Shown: positions 15,582 through 24,987, counted from the first letter of the stretch. The stretch: DNA of 39,512 bases from Spirochaetia bacterium (GCA_021736475.1 JAIPFV010000016.1:1-39512), one strand, 5' to 3'. Translations and numbers: made by a program. Notes: generated by a model from the sequence alone, not told the origin.

Positions 15582-17351
15582 CTATACCCGTGATCGTTCG
15601 ATGTATTTGGTATGCAGATAATGATGGCTGCGTTCCCCCAGCGGTTTAGACAGGTACTTTTCGTAAATTTCCTGAATGGCTGGGTTCTCGTGAGATTTTC
15701 GCAGTTTTTTGCCCTCATCTTCCGCATAGATGGCCTGTATTCGCTGTTTACGTACTTCATCGGTGGTAAAACGGGGCTGGCCTCCGCCTCCAATACAGCC
15801 GCCCGGACAGGTCATTATCTCTATAAAATGGTACTCAGCTTCTCCGGCCTTTATACGGTCGAGAAGCTTACTTGTATTGCCCAGACCATGGGCTACCGCG
15901 GTTTTCAACTCTACCCCGTCGAGAAAGGCCCACTCCTTGAGGGGCTTCTCGATGGTCAGGGCCGCCTCTTTTACCCCTTCAAGACCCATAATCGGCGTGA
16001 CATGCAGGTTATCAACCGGTAGCTGACGTCCGGTAACTATCTCGTAGGCGGTTCGCAGGGCCGCCTCCATTACCCCGCCGGTATTTGCGAATATATCCGC
16101 CGCACCGGAGGAAAGGCCGAGCGGCGAGTCCATTTTGTCATCTTCTAGTTTATGGAAGTCTATGGAGGCCTCTTTTATCATGCGGCCGAGTTCTCTGGTA
16201 GTGAGCACGTAATCAACATCTTGATAGCCGCTGTCATTCATCTCTTCCCGTTGGGCTTCGTATTTTTTAGCGGTACAGGGCATTACCGACACCACTACTA
16301 TGTCCTTTGGATCAATACCCTTTTGCTCGGCGTAATAGGTTTTAGCCATTGCCCCGAACATTTGCTGTGGTGACTTACATGAAGAGATGTTAGAAAGAAA
16401 TTCAGGATAGAAATGTTCGGCGTATTTGATCCAGCCGGGTGAGCAGCTGGTAAACTGCGGCAGTGCTGCCTCTTGCTTATCCGAGAGTACCGCCTTAAGC
16501 CGTGTTAGTAACTCGGTGCCTTCTTCCATAATGGTCAAGTCGGCGGCAAAGTTGGTATCAAACACTCCGTCGAAGCCGAGCCGTCTTAGGGCGCTTACCA
16601 TCTTACCGGTTACAAGAGTCCCCGGGGGATAGTCAAAACATTCACCCAGGGCCGCACGAATCGCAGGGGCCGTTTGAACTACTACGTGCTTCTCAGGGTT
16701 ATCCAGTGCCTGCCATACCTGGGGGATATGAGTGCGCTCGGTAATAGCGCCAACCGGACAGACTGCGGCACATTGTCCACACTGTACACACACGACCGTA
16801 TCAAGATCTTGTGCAAATGCCGGGCCAATTACAGTTGCATAGCCACGGTTTTGGGCTGCCAAGGCTCCTACGTTTTGAACCGCCTTACAGACCTCCATGC
16901 AGCGCCGGCATTTGATACACTTGCCTGTATCCCGTATCAGTGCGGGCGTACTTTCATCAAAAAACTGTGCGGGTTTTTCTCCGGCAAAGGCAATCTCCTT
17001 TACCCCCATTCGGTTCGCCAGTTCCTGCAGTTCGCAGTCTGCCCCTCGCTCGCAGAGCTGACAATCGCCCTCATGCTCGCTCAGCAGAAGCTCCATTACC
17101 GTCCTGCGAGCATCGCGCACACGGGCACTGTTGGTACTTACTTCCATACCGTCGCGTACCGGCGTAGAACAGGAGGCTACCAGGCTTTTCGCCCCCTTGA
17201 CCTCGACTACGCACATACGGCAGGCGCCCAGGGGTTCCATCCCCTCTAAATAGCAGAGCGTGGGAATATCTATATTTACGGCGCGGGCTGCCTCCAGCAC
17301 CGTAGTTCCCTCTTCTACCTCGGTTGTAATGTTATCAATTGTAATTTTCAT
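15582..17351 (-). CDS. hydA: [FeFe]-hydrogenase catalytic subunit HydA (HndD-type)
   Basis: The 589-residue subunit reduces protons or oxidises H2. Domains in order: a plant-ferredoxin-like [2Fe-2S] domain (CYLEGMEPLGACRMC), a His-Cys [4Fe-4S] site (HEGDCQLCERGADC), two [4Fe-4S] clusters (CIKCRRCMEVC; CVQCGQCAAVC), and the H-cluster domain. The H-cluster motifs are TSCSPGW (about 301-307), MPCTAKK (Cys about 359) and EIMTCPGGCIGGGG (Cys about 515 and 519). The first motif has Ser304 where most enzymes have the Cys that ligates the cubane. The N-terminal layout matches NAD(P)-linked multimeric enzymes. The start overlaps hydB by four bases (ATGA). No hydEFG maturation genes are in the window. 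Confidence 0.94.
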   Translation of the reverse strand: MKITIDNITTEVEEGTTVLEAARAVNIDIPTLCYLEGMEPLGACRMCVVEVKGAKSLVASCSTPVRDGMEVSTNSARVRDARRTVMELLLSEHEGDCQLCERGADCELQELANRMGVKEIAFAGEKPAQFFDESTPALIRDTGKCIKCRRCMEVCKAVQNVGALAAQNRGYATVIGPAFAQDLDTVVCVQCGQCAAVCPVGAITERTHIPQVWQALDNPEKHVVVQTAPAIRAALGECFDYPPGTLVTGKMVSALRRLGFDGVFDTNFAADLTIMEEGTELLTRLKAVLSDKQEAALPQFTSCSPGWIKYAEHFYPEFLSNISSCKSPQQMFGAMAKTYYAEQKGIDPKDIVVVSVMPCTAKKYEAQREEMNDSGYQDVDYVLTTRELGRMIKEASIDFHKLEDDKMDSPLGLSSGAADIFANTGGVMEAALRTAYEIVTGRQLPVDNLHVTPIMGLEGVKEAALTIEKPLKEWAFLDGVELKTAVAHGLGNTSKLLDRIKAGEAEYHFIEIMTCPGGCIGGGGQPRFTTDEVRKQRIQAIYAEDEGKKLRKSHENPAIQEIYEKYLSKPLGERSHHYLHTKYIERSRV

Positions 17352-20300
17352 TCTACACTGCTCCCTGATTTTGCAGGTGTTTTACCGTAATCGCAACGCA
17401 GACAGCGTTCGCACTGTCGGATGGCAACACTCTCACACCAGCTGCGTTCAACCTCTTCAAAGTTGTTCTTACGACGATCGGTTCCGATAACCGGCATTTT
17501 CTCACGCGGGTAGGGTACCGGTTCGGCATCCGGGTCATAAGAGGTTTCTACCACTTTCTCCTCGCGCCAGAAGGCGTGTGTCTCTCCGGTAAGGTACTGA
17601 TCAATGCCGACCGCCGCTTTTTCTCCCTCTCCAATGGCCGATACGACCGACACAGGACCGGAAGCGGCGTCTCCGCCGGAGAAAATCCAATCGACTGAGG
17701 TTTGACCGGTCAATGGGTTGGTTTTGATAAAGCGGTTTTCCCCAAGATGAATGTCTAATTCACCGGCAAAGTGACTGGTATCTATCTGCTGTCCAATAGC
17801 AATTATGACTTGATCAGCTTCCACTATAAAGTTCTGCTGATCCGAGCGGGTTGGTCGTCTGCGTCCGCTGCGGTCAAACTCGCCCAGCTGCATGCAGGCA
17901 CAGGTTACACCCTTCACCTTTCCAACTCCATTTTTTTCGATAGCTATCGGCTGAGTGAGGGTTCTCAGCTTCACCCCCTCAAGCAGGGCCTCTTCGATTT
18001 CCTCCGCATACGCAGGCATTTGCTCCTGGGTTCTGCGATAAAGAATAGTAACCGCTTCGGCTCCGAGACGAATTGCGGTCCGGGCAGCATCAACTGCGGC
18101 ATTTCCACCTCCGATTATCACCAGTTTCTTACCTACTGGAACTGAACCGCGGATGTTGTACTGCTTAAGAAAATCTATGCCCTGTACCACTCCCTCGGCG
18201 TCTTCTCCAGGTATGCCCATGTCCATATTCACTGGAGCTCCGATACCCAGAAATGCTGCATCGTACCCCTGGGAGCGCAGCTCCTTAAGGGTAAAATCCC
18301 GGCCTAGAGCCGTGTCGGTGACTATATTGACTCCCATATTTTCGATCATACGTACTTCTCGGGCTAGGGTTTCCCGGGGCAGCCGGTAGGCCGGGATGGT
18401 CTGGACCATCATGCCTCCAGGTCTCTGTTCAGCTTCGAAGACCGTTGGTGAGTAACCAAGGCGGGCGAGAAAGTAGGCACAGGAGAGCCCGGCAGGACCA
18501 CCGCCGATTACAGCGATCTTCCGTTTTGCATTTGTGCTGTTTTCTCGGATCTCCGGTAGTTGAATGGTCACTTCTTGGTCGACCATGAAGCGCTTTATGC
18601 CGCGGATTGCGACTGAATCATCAAGGGTAGAACGACGGCACTTATCTTCGCAGGTATGAAAGCAGACCCGTGCACACACGGCGGCAAAGGGGTTGCGCTC
18701 GCGATGCAGTCGCAATGCTTCTGCATAGCGTTTTTCTCCAACCAGCGAGACAAATCCGGGGACATCGACCCCCGCCGGGCATGCACTTTGACATGGAGCC
18801 CGGACCAGCCCTGCACAGACACCGGCTTCGCAATGTTTATCACGAATATGTTCAACATACTCTTGCCGGAAATGCCGGATGGTAGAAAGCACCGGGTTCG
18901 GAGCGGTTTGTCCTAGACCGCACAGAGCGGTGTCTTTGATCTGTTCTCCAAGTTCAATCAGGCGTTCAATATCACCCTCCTGACCATCCCCTTCTGTAAT
19001 TCTGGTGAGAATCTCGAGCATTCGCTTGGTTCCAACCCTGCAAGGGGTACACTTTCCACAGGACTCTTCCTGCACAAACTCCAGAAAATAGCGGGCTACG
19101 TCTACCATACAGGTGTCATCGTCCATAACAATCAGGCCGCCGGAGCCCATGATAGCTCCAAGGTCACTGAGGGTGTTATAATCTAGGGGAACATTAAGAT
19201 ACTGCTTTGGAATGCATCCACCGGAGGGACCGCCAATTTGGGCAGCCTTAAATTGCTTGCCCCCCGGAATACCGCTGCCGATATCGTAGATTAGTTCACC
19301 AAGGCTGGTGCCAATCGGAACCTCAACCAGTCCGCTGATATTAATTGCTCCCGCCAGGGCAAAAACCTTTGTCCCTTTACTTTCTTCGGTACCGAAAGAG
19401 CTGTACCAGCCGGAACCCTTATCCATAATGGCCGCCACGTTGGTGTAGGTTTCCACATTGTTCAGCAGGCTCGGTTTGTCCCATAGCCCTTTTTGAGCGG
19501 GAAAGGGAGGCCGCGGTCTTGGTTCCCCCCGTTTGCCCTCTATCGAGTGGATGAGTGCTGTCTCTTCACCACAGACAAATGCTCCTGAGCCCATCCTGAT
19601 TTCTAAATCAAACGAGAAATCAGTGCCCATGATATTTTCACCGAGCAATCCGGTTTCCCGGGCCTGTTCCAGGGCCTTTCCAAACCGGCTTACTGCCAAG
19701 GGATATTCGGCTCGCACATATACAAAACCGCGGCTTGCGCCGATAGCGAAGGCTGCGATTGTCATTCCTTCTATTAGGCTGTGAGGATCGCCTTCGAGAA
19801 CACTTCTGTCCATGAAAGCGCCGGGGTCTCCCTCATCGGCATTACACAGCACGTATTTTTCCGTCCCCTCGGCTTTGCGGGTGAGCTCCCATTTAAGCCA
19901 GGTTGGAAAACCGGCTCCGCCGCGACCACGCAGACCGGAGTCTTTTATCTCCTCGACAACTTTTTGGGGAGTATAATCTGAAAGGGTCTTTGCTAAAGCG
20001 GAGTACCCGCCGACTGCAATAAAATCATCCAGATTCAGCGGGTCAATGTACCCGCAGTTTCGTAATACGATTCGAGCCTGGCCACGGTAGAATTCAACTT
20101 CTTTGGCGGTGTCTACCTGTCGGTTATCGGAGAAGTTCCGGTGGGTGAGGTGTTTCACCACTTTTTTCTGTTTGAAATGCTGCTTTACAATCTCTTCCGC
20201 ATCTTCCGGTTTAACCCCTTCGTAAAACACTTCTTCCGGCTTTATCAATAGTACCGGTCCCCGGGCACACGGACCCAGACAGCCGGTTTCCTTGATTGGT

Positions 20301-20485
20301 ACCGAAATTCCCTCAGCCTGAAAGGCTTTTTCCAGAGCATCCTTTACTTCAAGAGCTCCCGAGGCAATACAGCCGGCTCCTGCGCACAGGTGAATAACCT
20401 GTTCAGTGTGTGGGCGTGATTTTTGTGCGGCCTTTTGACGCTTTACTAGGTCATTGGCCGACTTAATTCTCATTTGTCCTTCCAT
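17348..20485 (-). CDS. hydB: HydB (NuoF-like) fused to a GltD/NfnB-like flavoprotein
   Basis: This 1045-residue protein starts with a thioredoxin-like [2Fe-2S] domain (Cys about 34, 39, 69, 73). A NuoF-like core follows, with the nucleotide loop GRGGAGFPT (about 185-193), the FMN motif CNADEGDPGAF (about 212-222) and a [4Fe-4S] site ESCGKCTPC (about 472). After about residue 545 comes a whole GltD-like module: Cys-rich [4Fe-4S] segments (CEAGVC, CQSACP, CARVCFHTCEDKC), an FAD site GGGPAG (about 655), an NAD(P) site GGGNAAVD (about 788) followed by LYRRT, and a last CERCLRC near 1023. Ordinary HydB is about 600 residues. The ATG at 20485 overlaps the hydC stop by one base, with GGAGG seven bases before it. 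Confidence 0.93.
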   Translation of the reverse strand: MEGQMRIKSANDLVKRQKAAQKSRPHTEQVIHLCAGAGCIASGALEVKDALEKAFQAEGISVPIKETGCLGPCARGPVLLIKPEEVFYEGVKPEDAEEIVKQHFKQKKVVKHLTHRNFSDNRQVDTAKEVEFYRGQARIVLRNCGYIDPLNLDDFIAVGGYSALAKTLSDYTPQKVVEEIKDSGLRGRGGAGFPTWLKWELTRKAEGTEKYVLCNADEGDPGAFMDRSVLEGDPHSLIEGMTIAAFAIGASRGFVYVRAEYPLAVSRFGKALEQARETGLLGENIMGTDFSFDLEIRMGSGAFVCGEETALIHSIEGKRGEPRPRPPFPAQKGLWDKPSLLNNVETYTNVAAIMDKGSGWYSSFGTEESKGTKVFALAGAINISGLVEVPIGTSLGELIYDIGSGIPGGKQFKAAQIGGPSGGCIPKQYLNVPLDYNTLSDLGAIMGSGGLIVMDDDTCMVDVARYFLEFVQEESCGKCTPCRVGTKRMLEILTRITEGDGQEGDIERLIELGEQIKDTALCGLGQTAPNPVLSTIRHFRQEYVEHIRDKHCEAGVCAGLVRAPCQSACPAGVDVPGFVSLVGEKRYAEALRLHRERNPFAAVCARVCFHTCEDKCRRSTLDDSVAIRGIKRFMVDQEVTIQLPEIRENSTNAKRKIAVIGGGPAGLSCAYFLARLGYSPTVFEAEQRPGGMMVQTIPAYRLPRETLAREVRMIENMGVNIVTDTALGRDFTLKELRSQGYDAAFLGIGAPVNMDMGIPGEDAEGVVQGIDFLKQYNIRGSVPVGKKLVIIGGGNAAVDAARTAIRLGAEAVTILYRRTQEQMPAYAEEIEEALLEGVKLRTLTQPIAIEKNGVGKVKGVTCACMQLGEFDRSGRRRPTRSDQQNFIVEADQVIIAIGQQIDTSHFAGELDIHLGENRFIKTNPLTGQTSVDWIFSGGDAASGPVSVVSAIGEGEKAAVGIDQYLTGETHAFWREEKVVETSYDPDAEPVPYPREKMPVIGTDRRKNNFEEVERSWCESVAIRQCERCLRCDYGKTPAKSGSSVE

Positions 20486-21039
20486 TATTCTTCCTCCCCG
20501 CACGGTTCAGAAACACGGTAAGGTACAAGCAGATCTTTTACCTTAGATGGCTTAACGCGCTGATAGACATGGTCGTTAATCATCACCACCGGTGCTAAAC
20601 CACACGCACCGAAGCAGCGTCCGATCTCAAGGCTGAAAATCCTGTCGTCGGTAGTTCCACCTACATCGATACCAAGATAGTCCTGGATAGATTGCAGGAC
20701 TTCCTTCCCTCCACGAACATAGCATGCGGTTCCCAGGCATACCCTCACAATATTTTTACCGCGAGGAATGGTGGAAAAATAGGAGTAAAAGCTTACTACT
20801 CCAGCTACTTCACTGTAGGGGATGTTAAGTCTTAGACTCACTTTTTTGAGAACCGGTTCGGCGAGATATCCGAATAGGTTTTGGGCGGTTTGCAGTACGG
20901 GAATTAAGGCTCCTTTTACGCCGGAGAAGGTATCAATTACCTCATCGATCCGCAAAGCCATCTCTTCCTCAGAGAGTTGATCGCTGCAACAAGCCCCCTG
21001 GTCTGTCTCTTTTTGATCTAATTGTGCATCCACTGCCAT
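20485..21039 (-). CDS. hydC: HydC/HndA: NuoE-like [2Fe-2S] subunit
   Basis: The 184-residue subunit has a NuoE-type helical N-terminus and a thioredoxin-like [2Fe-2S] domain with cysteines in CLGTACYVRGG and CFGACG (four ligands in all). In trimeric hydrogenases this subunit passes electrons next to the FMN of HydB. A short Cys pair (GACC, about 16-18) lies in the extra N-terminal tail; its role is unknown. The start is set by a strong AAGGAGG ribosome site at about 21054-21048. It is the first gene of the hydC-hydB-hydA operon, with gene overlaps of 1 and 4 bases downstream, so the subunits are probably made together. Confidence 0.93.
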   Translation of the reverse strand: MAVDAQLDQKETDQGACCSDQLSEEEMALRIDEVIDTFSGVKGALIPVLQTAQNLFGYLAEPVLKKVSLRLNIPYSEVAGVVSFYSYFSTIPRGKNIVRVCLGTACYVRGGKEVLQSIQDYLGIDVGGTTDDRIFSLEIGRCFGACGLAPVVMINDHVYQRVKPSKVKDLLVPYRVSEPCGEEE

Positions 21040-21373
21040 AGATCACCCTCCTTATGTTTAATAGCGCTGTGCGCTTAATTGCCGGTGATCCTACTTATTT
21101 AGCTCAGCTCAGAAGTACAAAAAAATTAAATAATGTTATAAAAATTAAAATAAAAATACAAAAACTCAAGAAATGTGAAAAAAATGATCATTAATTATCC
21201 TATATATACATTAACATGGAACTTAGGAGTTGTCCAAAAAAAAATAAAATAGTGCAGCAATTTTCAATTTGGATAGCGTAATTACACTATCCAAATTGAG
21301 AATCGTTGAAATTATTGAATTTCCTAGTTTCTTAACCGCCATTAATGCCGCATACTGTAAAGGGAGATAAGCC
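21040..21373. promoter_or_regulatory. AT-rich divergent control region between hydC and the hybrid kinase
   Basis: These 334 bases hold no gene. The region is very AT-rich from 21110 to 21260. Close to hydC a short inverted repeat AGCGC-TGT-GCGCT (21063-21075) lies in the expected leader. Near the kinase gene there is a long inverted repeat (21264-21299) and a shorter one, GAAATT-ATTG-AATTTC (21308-21323). Promoters for both genes must lie here, but I cannot place hexamers with confidence. Confidence 0.6.
21264..21299. repeat. 13-bp perfect inverted repeat upstream of the hybrid kinase
   Basis: TCAATTTGGATAG (21264-21276) and CTATCCAAATTGA (21287-21299) are exact reverse complements separated by 10 bases; pairing extends three more positions outward with one G-T wobble. 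No T-run follows, which argues against a terminator. It could be an operator or an RNA hairpin in the kinase leader. Confidence 0.6.
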
Positions 21374-24220
21374 ATGAAAAGCCTCTCTATAGATGCGTTA
21401 CCCTATCCGGCTGCTGTAATAGATACCTCATATAGCATTCTTTCTCTAAACCGGCGCTGTGTTAAATTGATCGGCGGTGAAAATGAAAGTTACTTTTTGG
21501 GACACCCGTTGCAGAACTTACTCTGTGCTCATCCCCAGGGTGATCTGGAGCAGATTCTTGAAAATTACCTCGATGGAAGGCTGTTTAGAGCAGCTGTAAT
21601 GCATTCTGAAGGCTACACTATTGTTGTGAACGGCAGGGTGCAGCCGGAGCCGGAATCTGAGGGTTTTTTGCTAATCTTCGACCCGGAGATAAAGCCGGCG
21701 CCAGAACCAAAACAAAATGAGAAAGGCACTGCCGAATCAATAGAATGTATTTTATCTCTTGTCTTGTTACACTCGCCCCACTATACCCAGGCGTACAAAG
21801 AGCTCCTTGAAAAGGTCACTACCTATTTCGACTTTAGCGGTGGAGCACTCTACTTAAAAAGTACCACTGAAGCTCAGCTTGATTTTAAATATTCCCATGG
21901 GCTATCTGAACCGTTTAGGCATTTTTTATCCACCCAGAGTTCAAGAGAGTGGTCCGGTATACACCGCCCTCTACTGTTTGAACGTAAAAGTCGAAAAAAC
22001 CCCATTTCGCCAATATTACAGCAGCAAGGAGTGCAGGCCATGCTGCTGCTGCCAATTAACGATGATAACTCGTTAGATGGGCTGGTAGTATTGTTTGCCT
22101 TTTTGCCGAAGGATAAGTATGGTACTCATTTGTCTGAAACAGAGACAGTCGCAAACTATTTAGGAATGCTTTTTTCACGACTTAGTCATGAAGAGAAGCA
22201 GGACAGCAGTGAAAAATTGTTCAGATCGCTGGTGCGTTCCATGCCAAGCGGATTGATAGTTCGTGACGAGACAGAAAAGGTCATACTCTATAACCTGGCC
22301 GCAGCACGATTACTAGGCATGCGTAATGATACAAGCATAGATCCGAAGCTTCTTATGCAGGGCTTGCAGATACTCAACAAAAAGGGCGATGTTCTTGCGA
22401 GGGAAAAGCTACCGAGTATAGTATCCCTGAAAGAGGGGCGCAAAATCAGAAATTATGAGCTGAAAATTATTCGAGAGGACGGGACTTACCGGTGGGTTTC
22501 CATCAACTCCGAGCCGCTTTTCCGTACAGGTGAAATTTCTCCTTACGCCTCGGTGGCTACCTTCAAAGATATTACTGAAAACCGAAAAATCCTTCGCGAA
22601 TTTGAAAATGCGAAACAAGCAGCTGAGTCAGCCAACCAGTCAAAGAGCCGTTTTTTGGCCAATGTCAGTCATGAGATTCGCACTCCCCTAAGTGGTATCA
22701 TGGGAATGACGGATATCTTATTAGGTGCCGACTTAAAACAAGAGCAGCGAGAGCAGTTGCTGCTCATGAAAGAGGCAGAAGCGTCCTTGTTGGATATTAT
22801 CAATAAAGTATTGGAACTTTCTAAAATTGAGTCCGGAAATATTATTGTAGAGAATAATACCTTCCAGTTGAGAAGTACTGTCAAAAAATCGGTAATGCCG
22901 CTTTTTATGGGAAAGCAGGATTCCGAGTTAACAATGGATATTAGTGTAGCCGACGACGTACCCAATATTTTAATTGGTGATGCTCAGAGATTACAGCAAG
23001 TGCTGGCAAACCTAGTCAGTAATGCCATCAAATTTACCCATAGTGGTACGATTACAGTTTCAGTAACTCTTGAACAGCTGGTTCGAGAGAGTGCAACTCT
23101 CCGTTTTGTTGTGAAGGACAGTGGCATCGGCATTTCCGAAGAAGAGATTGAGCGAATATTTGACAGTTTTCAGCAAGTCGATTCGGGCTTTTCGAAAAAA
23201 CAGCAGGGCTTTGGCCTTGGATTATCGATAACCAAACAGATAATCGAGATAATGGGTGGTAGAATCTGGGTTGAAAGTACTCCCGGAGAGGGCAGCAGTT
23301 TTTTCTTTACTGTTTCTTTTCTGTTGGGGAGGGGAACGGCCCAGGCTATTAGCAGCCAGAAAAGTACAATCCCGTCTCCCTCCTACTCTTTAACAATCCT
23401 GCTTGCTGAGGATAATGAGCTTAATCAAAAATCGATTGCCTATTTCCTTAGTAAGATGGGACATGAGGTTGAGATAGCTGAAAATGGGAGTGAGGCTCTT
23501 AAGCTTCTAAGTCAAAAGCGCTTTGATTTGGTGTTGATGGATGTCCAAATGCCGGAGATGAATGGCTTGGATGCGACCCGAGCAATTCGCGGCTCCGATG
23601 GATCTCAATTCGATTCTCAAATTCCTATAATTGCATTGACCGCTTATGCAATGAAAGAGGATGTACATCATATCCTTTCCTGCGGAATGAATGCATACGT
23701 ATCAAAACCCCTCAGCCGGGATATTCTGGCAGAGGCCATTGGACGTGTCTTTCTGTATGAGCATCAGAACAAGCGCAAGAGTGAACCTCTGGGAGAGGGT
23801 TCCACCGGACTTGGACAGCTGCATAAGTTCGATACTATTGAAGCCTCCTCGCAAAAACCTGCATCACTCACCGACTTCAGCACTTTTATCCAGGACTATC
23901 AAGGTGATATAGATATTGCTCAGCAGCTTCTGGAACTTTTTTATCGGGATGTCCCTGGAAAAATGTCCGGGATAGAAGAGGCCTTGTCGAAGGGTTATCT
24001 ACAGGAGACGGTGGATGCTTTTCACTCTCTTACGAACAACCTTTCAGCGGTCCGCTTGTACAGCCTGGGTAATATTAGCCGGTTTCTTGAACGCGAAGCT
24101 CTGAGGGGAAACATCGAAGAGGTAGAGGAACAATTTCCTGCATTTCAGGAAGAATTAAAAAAGGCGGTTCAGCAGGCACAACATTATCTTGCAGTCATAG
24201 AAGGTATGCGTGAAGAATAA
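21374..24220 (+). CDS. Hybrid sensor histidine kinase PAS-GAF-PAS-HisKA-HATPase-REC-HPt
   Basis: This 948-residue soluble phosphorelay protein has no membrane segment, so it should sense a cytoplasmic signal. Domains in order: PAS (about 1-110), GAF-like (about 125-275), PAS (about 285-410), HisKA with phospho-acceptor His433 in NVSHEIRTPL, HATPase with N, G1 and G2 boxes (LVSNAIKFTHSG, DSGIGISEEE, GFGLGLSI), REC with Asp723 in LMDVQMPEM, and a C-terminal HPt with His884 in AFHSLTNN, where the usual Lys after HSL is Thr. The relay could thus pass phosphate to a response regulator outside the window. It is divergent from the hydrogenase operon. An AAGGGAG ribosome site precedes the ATG. Confidence 0.93.
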   Translation: MKSLSIDALPYPAAVIDTSYSILSLNRRCVKLIGGENESYFLGHPLQNLLCAHPQGDLEQILENYLDGRLFRAAVMHSEGYTIVVNGRVQPEPESEGFLLIFDPEIKPAPEPKQNEKGTAESIECILSLVLLHSPHYTQAYKELLEKVTTYFDFSGGALYLKSTTEAQLDFKYSHGLSEPFRHFLSTQSSREWSGIHRPLLFERKSRKNPISPILQQQGVQAMLLLPINDDNSLDGLVVLFAFLPKDKYGTHLSETETVANYLGMLFSRLSHEEKQDSSEKLFRSLVRSMPSGLIVRDETEKVILYNLAAARLLGMRNDTSIDPKLLMQGLQILNKKGDVLAREKLPSIVSLKEGRKIRNYELKIIREDGTYRWVSINSEPLFRTGEISPYASVATFKDITENRKILREFENAKQAAESANQSKSRFLANVSHEIRTPLSGIMGMTDILLGADLKQEQREQLLLMKEAEASLLDIINKVLELSKIESGNIIVENNTFQLRSTVKKSVMPLFMGKQDSELTMDISVADDVPNILIGDAQRLQQVLANLVSNAIKFTHSGTITVSVTLEQLVRESATLRFVVKDSGIGISEEEIERIFDSFQQVDSGFSKKQQGFGLGLSITKQIIEIMGGRIWVESTPGEGSSFFFTVSFLLGRGTAQAISSQKSTIPSPSYSLTILLAEDNELNQKSIAYFLSKMGHEVEIAENGSEALKLLSQKRFDLVLMDVQMPEMNGLDATRAIRGSDGSQFDSQIPIIALTAYAMKEDVHHILSCGMNAYVSKPLSRDILAEAIGRVFLYEHQNKRKSEPLGEGSTGLGQLHKFDTIEASSQKPASLTDFSTFIQDYQGDIDIAQQLLELFYRDVPGKMSGIEEALSKGYLQETVDAFHSLTNNLSAVRLYSLGNISRFLEREALRGNIEEVEEQFPAFQEELKKAVQQAQHYLAVIEGMREE

Positions 24221-24231
24221 TCACCCCACTT

Positions 24232-24987
24232 CTACGATTCTGCCGCCCAGGCGCCAATATCGATTAGTTTTAAAGCAGCTTGTTGTCCCCAGCCTTTATT
24301 AGCCTTCGGGCTGGCAGGGCTTGGATGCAAAATAGAGTCAACCACAGGCTTTCGAGCCGGCTCCTGAGTATGCTGCAGTGGTAAAGCCCTTTGGATTCGC
24401 TCGGCAGCAAATTTACCTACCCCTATTATAAAAGCAGGTTGAAGTGCATGGATTACTTCGATCAAATGGGAATTGCAAGCTGAGAATAGCGCATTCCTTT
24501 CAGCTTTCGGCAGTTTATCGGGAGTAAGGTTTTTACCGCCCTCTTCCATAAAAATAAGGGGACAGTAATTGGCTACGTAGTGCTGTTTAAAAAAGTTTTC
24601 GGCAGTGCCAAACCTCTCCCGCATCAGGCTCCACAAGCGTCGCCCGCTGACTTCACTCCGGGTGCAGGCAAATCCGTCAATAGGTTTTTTAGGGTGACTT
24701 TTTTCCGGCTGACCAACTGTTGTCTCAATCTGCATCCAGTCGCGCACAAACTGTATCTCCCCAAAAGGAACACCGGTCTGAGCCATCCCCCATGGCCCCG
24801 GGTTCATACCGACCAATAAAATCCTCCGCGGCCCGTTTACATAGCGGCGTATATATTCTGCGTGGGCAGCCCAGGCATAAATGAGAGGATTATAGGTATA
24901 GGCAACTTTTCCACTAAAAGAAAACTTATCGGTTGTATGAGCCAGCTGCGCTGCGGCAGCTTCTATCGCTTCTGCAGTATTATTCAT
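24232..24987 (-). CDS. SMUG1-like uracil-DNA glycosylase
   Basis: The 251-residue protein has both SMUG1 active-site motifs: GMNPGPWGMAQTGVPFGE (about residues 60-77), with the catalytic Asn in the first, and HPSPASPKANKGW near the C-terminus with the conserved His. SMUG1 removes uracil and oxidised pyrimidines such as hydroxymethyluracil from DNA. The family is best known from animals and occurs in scattered bacteria. I chose ATG 24987; the frame extends to a TTG at 25041, but that extra stretch (MNCRPGLHNQ) has no family likeness and lies in the intergenic gap. The stop is 11 bases from that of the convergent kinase gene. Confidence 0.9.
   Translation of the reverse strand: MNNTAEAIEAAAAQLAHTTDKFSFSGKVAYTYNPLIYAWAAHAEYIRRYVNGPRRILLVGMNPGPWGMAQTGVPFGEIQFVRDWMQIETTVGQPEKSHPKKPIDGFACTRSEVSGRRLWSLMRERFGTAENFFKQHYVANYCPLIFMEEGGKNLTPDKLPKAERNALFSACNSHLIEVIHALQPAFIIGVGKFAAERIQRALPLQHTQEPARKPVVDSILHPSPASPKANKGWGQQAALKLIDIGAWAAES

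Noticed and set aside
15612-20000. Many plus-strand open frames opposite hydA and hydB
   Set aside because: They are mirror frames of GC-rich coding sequence, lack ribosome sites and show no protein features.
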